DNA of 30,468 nucleotides from an uncultured Bacilli bacterium (lineage in GTDB: Bacteria; Bacillota_I; Bacilli_A; RF39; UBA660): NCBI GenBank assembly GCA_947629395.1, contig CANRDQ010000014.1, forward strand, positions 1 through 30,468, read 5' to 3'. Of this stretch, positions 25,281 through 30,468 are shown in pieces. The notes under the pieces are model-generated. The model had not been told where the DNA came from. It ran no database searches and saw only the letters and a list, made by a program, of their open reading frames with translations. The position numbers and the translations under genes are program-made. How positions within the stretch are numbered: the stretch's first letter is position 1; each line of letters starts with the position of its first letter.

Positions 25281-26351
25281 TGTTAAACCCTTACTTAAAT
25301 TACTATTACGATAAAGTTTATCATTAGTAATATCTTTTTTTATTTTTATAAAATCAGGTATTTCAATATCTTTACTTTTATCAGTTTCTTCTATTTCTAA
25401 TACCATAAGCCCATCTTTAAAAATATCTAATCTAAAATATTCATTCTGATAGGCAAAACAATATCTAGTCTTTTTAATTATTTGATTATCTTTCATATGT
25501 TCATAAAATTCATCTTCACTAATATTTTTCTTAGTAGTAATTCTTTCATTTTTAATATCTGTATCTATTTTAATAATCTTTTTATAGAAAGTTTCTCCAT
25601 CTTTTATAGTTTTTCTATACATTATATCTTTTTCATCTTTAGTTACTATATATTGTTCAATTTCTAACTTAACAGCTTTTAATTTAGCTAACTCATCTAT
25701 ATCAATAGTATCTACTAAATATTTATATTGTCTTTTGATAGGAAGAGGCATTCCTAAAGCAAAATAAATTTCTTTAATAACATTATTTATTTTCTCTTTA
25801 AAATCAGTATCATTACCTATTATTTTTAAATTATCATGTCCAAGCCAAGACTCTAAAGTTATCTTATCTTTCTTTCTAGCTTCAGCCGGTGTTTCTGTTC
25901 TAGCTGAATTATTATCAAGTGTATAAAACTCTTCTTTACCTGCTGCTGCGGTTTTTAAATGTATTACTAAGTCATAACTATTCATGACATCTATTTCTTG
26001 TTTATCAATATTAGCAAGTAATTTCTTAAATAAGTTATTATCAACATAAGCCTTATCATCTAGAACTCCTCTATCACAAACAATAATAGTTTCTTTATCA
26101 GATTCCACGGCATTTTGTTGCGCTAAACGTTCTAGAGTAAGTTGTAAATCTATAACATATTTTTGAAAATCTTCCATACTTAATGCTCCAAAACCAAAAG
26201 GTTTTATACCACTATTAATTAAGATAGTCGCAGCTTCTGGAACTACTATAACTTTATAGCCTTTCTCTTCAAAAACACTTTGAATTTCATTGATGGCAGT
26301 AGTCTTACCACCACAAGGTCCTCCTGTTAATACAACTTTTAATTTTTTCAT
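25269..26351 (-). CDS. P-loop ATPase/kinase fused to a CYTH domain
   Basis: A 360-residue two-domain protein. The N-terminal AAA_28/NadR-kinase-like domain has the P-loop TGGPCGGKTT (9-18), VVPEAATIL (37-45) and ETIIVCDRGVLDD (87-99). From about 205 a CYTH (triphosphate tunnel) domain follows. It keeps KLEIEQYIV, MYRKTIKDG, RITTKKNISEDEF and the late VLEIEETD, but its first strand reads IKRQYKYLV where the family has ExExK, so both early glutamates are missing. The architecture resembles TTD14-type ATPase-CYTH proteins. Substrates are unknown: the CYTH fold suggests a phosphorylated or triphosphorylated ligand. The ATG at 26351 is 17 bases after the NrtR-like gene, so the two are co-transcribed. 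Confidence 0.8.
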   Translation of the reverse strand: MKKLKVVLTGGPCGGKTTAINEIQSVFEEKGYKVIVVPEAATILINSGIKPFGFGALSMEDFQKYVIDLQLTLERLAQQNAVESDKETIIVCDRGVLDDKAYVDNNLFKKLLANIDKQEIDVMNSYDLVIHLKTAAAGKEEFYTLDNNSARTETPAEARKKDKITLESWLGHDNLKIIGNDTDFKEKINNVIKEIYFALGMPLPIKRQYKYLVDTIDIDELAKLKAVKLEIEQYIVTKDEKDIMYRKTIKDGETFYKKIIKIDTDIKNERITTKKNISEDEFYEHMKDNQIIKKTRYCFAYQNEYFRLDIFKDGLMVLEIEETDKSKDIEIPDFIKIKKDITNDKLYRNSNLSKGLTKKL

Positions 26352-26368
26352 AATTACCTATCTCCAAT

Positions 26369-27049
26369 TTATATTTTAAAAATATCTTTACTTTCTAAAC
26401 CTTCTTTAAACTTATAAACTTTAGCTTTCTTCTTACCAGCAAAATTAACTTCTTCATTAGTATCATAAATTAAATTTAGATTTAACATTTTTTTACGAAA
26501 GTTTCTTCTATCAAGTTCTTTTCCTAATATTACTTCATAAATTTTCTGTAATTCAGGAATAGTAAAACCATGAGGATAAATTGCCTTTAAAATATCTGTA
26601 TTAAGAATTATTTTCTTTAAATGTTTAATAGATTTATCCAAAATATCTTTATGATCATAGGCAAGTTTAGGAATATCATCTATATCAAACCATGAAGCAT
26701 CACTAGTTTTTAAAGTGTCCTTTAGAATTTCTACTTTACTAGCATCAACTATACCAATATAAGATATAGCTACCATTCGCATAACAGGTGAACGATTGAT
26801 ATCACCAAAAACATCACAAAGTCTTAAGTCAACTTCTTTAATACCAGTTTTTTCAAATATTTCTCTTTTTAAACCATCTTCTAGATTTTCATCATTATAA
26901 AGAGCTCCTCCTGTTAAAGCCCACATATCTTTAAAAGGTTCATTTTTTCTTTTAATAAGTAACACTTTAACAATTCCTTTATCTACAGTAAAGATAGAAG
27001 CCATGACGTGTATTCCTTGATTTTTATATTTAGGATTTGTTACTTCCAT
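26369..27049 (-). CDS. NrtR-like Nudix-domain transcriptional regulator
   Basis: A 226-residue regulator with a Nudix domain (about 12-135) and a C-terminal winged helix (about 155-215; HGFTIPELQKIYEVILGKELDRRNFR has the NrtR pattern). NrtR proteins repress NAD-synthesis genes and respond to ADP-ribose or related ligands. The Nudix box runs 48-70, from GGALYNDENLEDGL to KREIFEKTGI. The last metal-binding glutamate of REUxEE is lysine (K67), so hydrolysis is probably lost while ligand binding may remain. ATG 27049 has AAGGAG 8 bases upstream; the ATG at 27055 is too close. A consensus promoter containing a palindrome lies 25 bases upstream, consistent with autoregulation. Confidence 0.85.
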   Translation of the reverse strand: MEVTNPKYKNQGIHVMASIFTVDKGIVKVLLIKRKNEPFKDMWALTGGALYNDENLEDGLKREIFEKTGIKEVDLRLCDVFGDINRSPVMRMVAISYIGIVDASKVEILKDTLKTSDASWFDIDDIPKLAYDHKDILDKSIKHLKKIILNTDILKAIYPHGFTIPELQKIYEVILGKELDRRNFRKKMLNLNLIYDTNEEVNFAGKKKAKVYKFKEGLESKDIFKI

Positions 27050-27072
27050 ATTCATATCTCCTTTACACAAAT

Positions 27073-27102
27073 ATTATATGTGTATCTATATACACTTGTC
27101 AA
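27073..27102 (-). promoter_or_regulatory. Consensus promoter of the NrtR-like/ATPase-CYTH operon
   Basis: A perfect TTGACA (27102-27097), an 18-base spacer and a perfect TATAAT (27078-27073) on the minus strand. This is the best promoter match in the window. Confidence 0.85.
27080..27095. promoter_or_regulatory. Palindromic operator candidate in the promoter spacer
   Basis: GTGTATATAGATACAC (minus strand) is an inverted repeat with GTGTAT/ATACAC half-sites and a 4-base centre. It fills nearly all of the spacer between two perfect promoter hexamers, the usual place for a repressor site. The NrtR-like product of the first gene is the obvious candidate binder. Confidence 0.65.
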
Positions 27103-27108
27103 GTAAAA

Positions 27109-27141
27109 ATAAAAAAAATTAACAAATTATCTTGTTAATTT
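27109..27141 (-). terminator. Intrinsic terminator after the coiled-coil gene
   Basis: A perfect 10-bp stem (27116-27125 with 27132-27141) around a 6-base loop, followed on the minus strand by an eight-T run and more Ts. It contains the stop codon at 27127-27129 and the last codons. Confidence 0.8.
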
Positions 27142-28704
27142 CTTTACTGGTCCTTTAAAAACAAGAGGATTAGCAATAGCTGTTGCGACAGCGATATTCA
27201 TAGCGAATAAGAATGTTGTCTTCCCTACTTTTTTCATAAAGTTCGCAAAAGGGCTTTTTGATGATGAACGTTGTTTATTATTTTGTTTATCTTCTTGTTT
27301 TTGTTTTTCTTGTTGTTTAGCTTTTTTGATTTGTTCGTTTCTTAATTTAAATTGTTCTTCTTGACGCATATTTTCAAAACTAATTTTCATAGCCTCGTAA
27401 CGTTCTCTTTCAGCTTGTTCTGAATTAAGTTCAGGATCTTCTTGAACAGCTCTTATATCTTGTTCATTAGCTTCTTCTAAAGTAGTTATTAGTTCTTGAA
27501 TTTCTTCATTTTCTTGTTGTAATTCTTCTTTTTCTTCAAGTAACTCCTCTTTTTCAGCTTTTAATTCCTCTATTTCACTTTTTTGTTCTGTTTTTTCTTC
27601 TCTCAAAGTCTCAACTTCTTCTTTTATTTCTTCAGCAGAATCATCTAATAACATTTTAGCGGCACCACCAATAACAGCAGCTTTAAAAGCAGTTGGTACT
27701 ACTACAGGCATAGCCGCAACTAAACCAGCTCCTGCTAGAGTTGTACCTACTATTTTGATTGTATTATCAAGTTTACTTTTAGAATCTTCTTCTAATTCTA
27801 AATCTTCTTCTTGATTTTGAATTTCTTCATTAATTAAACCTTCATCTACTAGCTTAGAATTAACTATTTCTTTTGAATTATTTTGTTTTACATAAGATAG
27901 TGGTAAATTATCTATTTTTATATCTTGTTTAATTTCAGGACTTATATTTCCTTGGATATTATCTTTTAATGGTTCAGAGATTAATAAATCTTCGATAAGA
28001 TTATTTGTCTTTTTGAAATTATTATCTACAAAATCTTTTCGCATTTGGTAATAATCTACTGAGTTCTGATTAAAATAATTCTCTATAATTCTCTTATCAG
28101 TAACATCATTTACTTTTGGTTGATTTTTAGGTAGTAACCCATCTGCGATTAAAGTAGGAACTGCTAAAGTCATACCGACCATAGTACCAAGAGGACTATC
28201 TATAATTTTAGAGTCTTTATCATCAACAATATAATCTTCCTCTTTTTTACTTGCAACAATATTTTCTATAGTTAAAATAGTGTTTTCTATTTCTTTTTGA
28301 TCTTCTATACTATATTCTTCTTTATTTTTTAAGAAAAACTCTTTTCTTTGTTGAAGTAAACTAAATAGATAAATAACTTCTTTTTTACTTCTTTTACGTC
28401 TAAGTAAAAGTTTTAATTTTTTTAGATTTATTTTTAAACCATATTTTCTAATTAAAAATAATAAAGTCTCTAAATCTTTTAAATATAATAAGCCATCTTC
28501 TTCTGTTTGAAATAAAGTAATAATTTTACTTTCAGTATCTTGTTCTACAGATATAAATTTAGCATCTACATTATCTAAAATATCAAAATATTGATCAGTA
28601 AAACGAGTATCTGCATCTATTATAAAATCTAATTCATTCTCTATTTGTTCATGAATATCTAATATTTTTTCTTTTAAAGATTTATTATCTTCTCCACTAT
28701 TCAT
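27127..28704 (-). CDS. Large coiled-coil protein with hydrophobic Gly/Ala segments, unknown function
   Basis: A 525-residue protein I do not recognise. An N-terminal helical domain (about 1-155, charged, LLLRRKRSKKEVIYLFSLLQQRKEFF) is followed by a hydrophobic Gly-rich segment (about 171-192, LGTMVGMTLAVPTLIADGLL), a linker rich in Asn and Glu, and a second, longer Gly/Ala hydrophobic segment (about 316-352, VGTTLAGAGLVAAMPVVVP). Then comes a strong acidic coiled coil (about 355-412, repeated EEKEELQQENEE), a Gln/Lys-rich stretch and a hydrophobic C-terminal segment (about 496-516). It looks like a membrane-associated scaffold. ATG 28704 has AAGGTGG 8 bases upstream and is preferred to a GTG at 28716. 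It is monocistronic, with two candidate promoters and a terminator. Confidence 0.78.
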   Translation of the reverse strand: MNSGEDNKSLKEKILDIHEQIENELDFIIDADTRFTDQYFDILDNVDAKFISVEQDTESKIITLFQTEEDGLLYLKDLETLLFLIRKYGLKINLKKLKLLLRRKRSKKEVIYLFSLLQQRKEFFLKNKEEYSIEDQKEIENTILTIENIVASKKEEDYIVDDKDSKIIDSPLGTMVGMTLAVPTLIADGLLPKNQPKVNDVTDKRIIENYFNQNSVDYYQMRKDFVDNNFKKTNNLIEDLLISEPLKDNIQGNISPEIKQDIKIDNLPLSYVKQNNSKEIVNSKLVDEGLINEEIQNQEEDLELEEDSKSKLDNTIKIVGTTLAGAGLVAAMPVVVPTAFKAAVIGGAAKMLLDDSAEEIKEEVETLREEKTEQKSEIEELKAEKEELLEEKEELQQENEEIQELITTLEEANEQDIRAVQEDPELNSEQAERERYEAMKISFENMRQEEQFKLRNEQIKKAKQQEKQKQEDKQNNKQRSSSKSPFANFMKKVGKTTFLFAMNIAVATAIANPLVFKGPVKKLTR

Positions 28705-28747
28705 ATTATTCACCACCTTATTAATAATACTTAAACTCTCTATAAAG

Positions 28748-28777
28748 ATTCTAAAGCATAATATACTAGTCTGTCAA
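28748..28777 (-). promoter_or_regulatory. Proximal promoter of the coiled-coil gene
   Basis: A perfect TTGACA (28777-28772), an 18-base spacer and TAGAAT (28753-28748) on the minus strand. The predicted leader is about 37 bases. Confidence 0.7.
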
Positions 28778-28817
28778 CTAAGTATTTTAGGCATATTAAT
28801 TTAATTATGACTAGAAT

Positions 28818-28826
28818 ATTATACCA
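28818..28826 (-). promoter_or_regulatory. Distal extended -10 upstream of the coiled-coil gene
   Basis: TGGTATAAT on the minus strand, without a clear -35, about 70 bases upstream of the proximal promoter. It could give a second, longer transcript. No small ORF is seen between the two. Confidence 0.4.
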
Positions 28827-28865
28827 TTATCTCCTAATAAAAAACAGATTAAATCATTATTATTT

Positions 28866-28905
28866 AAAAAAGCAAATAAGTAACGCTTACGTTACTTATT
28901 TGCTT
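28866..28905 (-). terminator. Strong intrinsic terminator after the 28932-29600 gene
   Basis: A perfect 16-bp stem (28870-28885 with 28890-28905) with a 4-base loop and a six-T run on the minus strand, 26 bases after the stop codon. This is the strongest terminator in the window. Confidence 0.92.
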
Positions 28906-28931
28906 ATATCATCCTTTAATTTAAGAATGAG

Positions 28932-29600
28932 TTATGAAGAGTGTTCCTCAAAATATTCTTTATCTCTTTCTTTTAATTCATCTATAGTTACAGGCTTATC
29001 TTCTCCTATATCTATAAGATCTACATCTAATATAGAGACAGCTTTAATCTTTGGCTTACATTTTAAAGAATAGTCTTCTACTATATTCTTAAATGAATTC
29101 ATAAAGACTTTTACCCTATTAAGTTGGGTGTTACAAAAATCATCATAATATCCTTTATGTTCAATAATGTTTTTTGTTGTCGCACCATAATATGGTTTAC
29201 AAACAAGCTCATCAGGTTTATTAACATTTCCCCAAACCATAAATTTAGAGAAATCACTATATTCAACATCTAAATTATTCATATTAATAGCTGTTCTAGT
29301 TCCCCCTTCTTCTATATAATATCGACATTCATTATAACAAACTTTGACATCTTCTAAAAAAGGGACTTCATCTTTTACTTGTTTATAATAACAACCATTT
29401 TTATCTTGTTTGAAACCAAGTTCTTTTAAATGATTTTTTAATGTCTTAGGGGTATTTAGATCATTAAATACCCTAAGACAAGTAATACTAATTAATATTA
29501 TGATAATTATAATAATTAGAGTAATCAGAATAATTTTTGATTTTTTAGTAGATTTTATTTTATTTTTTATTTTCATAAATAAATCTTTTAGTTTTTTCAT
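28932..29600 (-). CDS. Membrane-anchored protein of unknown function with internal hairpin
   Basis: A 222-residue protein I do not recognise. The N-terminus is Lys-rich, with one strongly hydrophobic helix at about 23-43 (KIILITLIIIIIIILISITC), then an outside domain with several cysteines (NGCYYKQV, VKVCYNECRYY, ELVCKPYY, DDFCNTQL, SLKCKP) that could form disulfides. Lys/Asp/Glu-rich throughout. The ATG at 29600 has GGAGTG upstream. It lies 28 bases after the surface-protein gene, with no obvious terminator between them, so they may be co-transcribed. Just after the membrane helix its DNA contains a near-perfect inverted repeat of about 39 bases (29442-29480), encoding CLRVFNDLNTPKT. Confidence 0.72.
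   Translation of the reverse strand: MKKLKDLFMKIKNKIKSTKKSKIILITLIIIIIIILISITCLRVFNDLNTPKTLKNHLKELGFKQDKNGCYYKQVKDEVPFLEDVKVCYNECRYYIEEGGTRTAINMNNLDVEYSDFSKFMVWGNVNKPDELVCKPYYGATTKNIIEHKGYYDDFCNTQLNRVKVFMNSFKNIVEDYSLKCKPKIKAVSILDVDLIDIGEDKPVTIDELKERDKEYFEEHSS
29442..29480. repeat. Near-perfect inverted repeat inside a coding region
   Basis: Arms at 29442-29458 and 29465-29480 pair over 16 bp with one bulged base and a 6-base loop (GATCAT). The arms carry TGTCTTAGGG and TATTTA blocks. No T-run follows on either strand, so it is not a typical terminator, and it lies in frame within the 28932-29600 gene. Confidence 0.85.
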
Positions 29601-29628
29601 TTAAATCACTCCAATTTTAAAATTTATT

Positions 29629-30468
29629 TTATATATATGGTTGATAATATTCTGAAGTACCACCGGCTCCACCCCAACCACTACTGACTTTGACTCCATT
29701 TTTTAAGTACACAACTGGAAGGAGTCCTGAAGTATAAGTCGAGTAGTTGTCATCAATACTACCATTGGCTTGAATATTAAATATAGTACAACCAGTAACA
29801 GCTGTATCTCTTAATAAAATATATGTGAGTGCACCTTGAGTTACATCATTTCTAAACCAACTATAAGGAGAAGGTTGACTTTTTGTAGAAGTAGTATATC
29901 CCCAAGAACTATAACCATCTATATAAGTTCTGATGTAATCAGTTGGATATGGAACACCAAGGGGTTCATTGAACGTAGCATTAGTATTATCTCCTTCAGC
30001 TGTCGTAAACCAGTGGACATAATAACCCGAAACTGTTCCACTATCACTATTAACACTACCTTGATTTAATCTGACTCCTATCGCCATATTTTTAGCAGCT
30101 TGTTCCATACTATTATAAAAGTTATGCAGGTTGACACGAATAGAGGAATTAAAGAAACTAGAATTTGTACCACCTACGGCACTAGAAGCATTACTAACTC
30201 CTGTTCTTACAATCTTGGTAACTTGTTCCCATGTACTATTCTGCGTATATTCATATGTTACACCAATAATTCTCCAATGTCCTCCTATATTAAATTGGAT
30301 ATGATTTTGAGGACCAGCACCTGCGAAAACATAATCGGTTCTAAGATTAGCAGAACCTTTCATATTTGTAGCAATAGGTTGAGTCACCAACGCTTGAACT
30401 TGTGCTACTGGACTTTTACTAGACCAAGGTCCACCATCAGAAGATGTAGCATTAGATGTTATAATATC
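29629..30468 (-). CDS. C-terminal part of a probable surface protein (5' end beyond window)
   Basis: The frame is open from the right edge of the window to a TAA at 29629, giving 279 visible residues. The reading frame continues upstream of the TTG at 30390 with residues such as TSSDGGPWSSKSPVAQ, so no start lies in the window. The sequence is rich in Ser, Thr, Asn, Gly and aromatic residues and poor in Lys, as expected for an exported protein. It has GGHWRIIGVTYEYT, VNLHNFYNSM, SPYSWFRND and the ending LLPVVYLKNGVKVSSGWGG. This order (WRIIG near the start, a WxR block, then a PVVYLK end) resembles DUF6273-like modules in gut Firmicutes surface proteins; that match is tentative. The DNA is visibly less AT-rich than its neighbours. 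Confidence 0.7.
   Translation of the reverse strand, partial: DIITSNATSSDGGPWSSKSPVAQVQALVTQPIATNMKGSANLRTDYVFAGAGPQNHIQFNIGGHWRIIGVTYEYTQNSTWEQVTKIVRTGVSNASSAVGGTNSSFFNSSIRVNLHNFYNSMEQAAKNMAIGVRLNQGSVNSDSGTVSGYYVHWFTTAEGDNTNATFNEPLGVPYPTDYIRTYIDGYSSWGYTTSTKSQPSPYSWFRNDVTQGALTYILLRDTAVTGCTIFNIQANGSIDDNYSTYTSGLLPVVYLKNGVKVSSGWGGAGGTSEYYQPYI

Noticed and set aside
27080..27095. CRISPR-like or integration-site repeat
   Set aside because: It is a single palindrome inside a promoter spacer with no second copy seen nearby; an operator is the simpler reading.
28807..29073. Plus-strand open frame across the 28932-29600 gene end
   Set aside because: It runs through the strong minus-strand terminator hairpin and into a gene with a good start and ribosome binding site; no family features.
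29442..29480. Intrinsic terminator inside the 28932-29600 gene
   Set aside because: No T-run follows the hairpin on either strand, and the reading frame passes through it intact.
29836..30069. Plus-strand open frame opposite the surface-protein gene
   Set aside because: Antisense shadow of a continuous minus-strand coding frame.
29629..30390. Complete 253-residue protein starting at TTG 30390
   Set aside because: The frame continues without a stop to the window edge and the extra residues fit the same protein; there is no ribosome binding site before the TTG.

Overview
The window is a low-GC (about 30% by eye) bacterial chromosome segment. Every gene I can support lies on the minus strand, so transcription runs from high to low coordinates. 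The gene set (Obg, SMC, PNPase, S15, AddA/AddB), the Shine-Dalgarno sites of AGGAGG type, the rpsO-pnp order and the short forms of SMC, AddA and AddB suggest a reduced-genome member of the Bacillota close to the Mollicutes/RF39-like gut lineages. That placement is inference. TGG is the only tryptophan codon seen and UGA is not read through, so the standard bacterial code fits. However, none of the 23 visible stop codons is TGA (20 TAA, 3 TAG).

Layout from low to high coordinate. 1-1200: start of obg and an upstream HAD phosphatase. 1336-4290: smc. 4375-5070: mtnN. 5128-7297: an unknown membrane-anchored protein, a catalytically degenerate NodB-fold protein and an unknown small protein. 7331-9893: pnp and rpsO, each with its own promoter signal. 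10018-12504: two tandem, duplicated acyltransferase-3 membrane proteins. 12598-13626: tsaC. 13690-22758: an addB-addA-CNNM/CBS-P-type ATPase operon, in which the ATPase appears to lack any ATG, GTG or TTG start. 22977-25170: a GNAT-transglutaminase-alpha/beta hydrolase operon. 25269-27049: an NrtR-like regulator plus a P-loop ATPase-CYTH fusion, with a palindrome inside a consensus promoter. 27127-28704: an unrecognised coiled-coil protein. 28932-29600: an unrecognised membrane-anchored protein with a large hairpin inside its coding sequence. 29629-30468: the C-terminal part of a probable surface protein that runs off the window.

The region is mostly housekeeping: DNA repair and chromosome organisation, RNA turnover, translation and tRNA modification, and cation transport. 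Accessory genes sit between. Intergenic gaps are short; the longest are 22759-22976 and 28705-28931, and both contain terminators and promoters. Many terminator hairpins include the last codons of the gene they follow. I saw no rRNA, tRNA, CRISPR array, insertion sequence or phage module.
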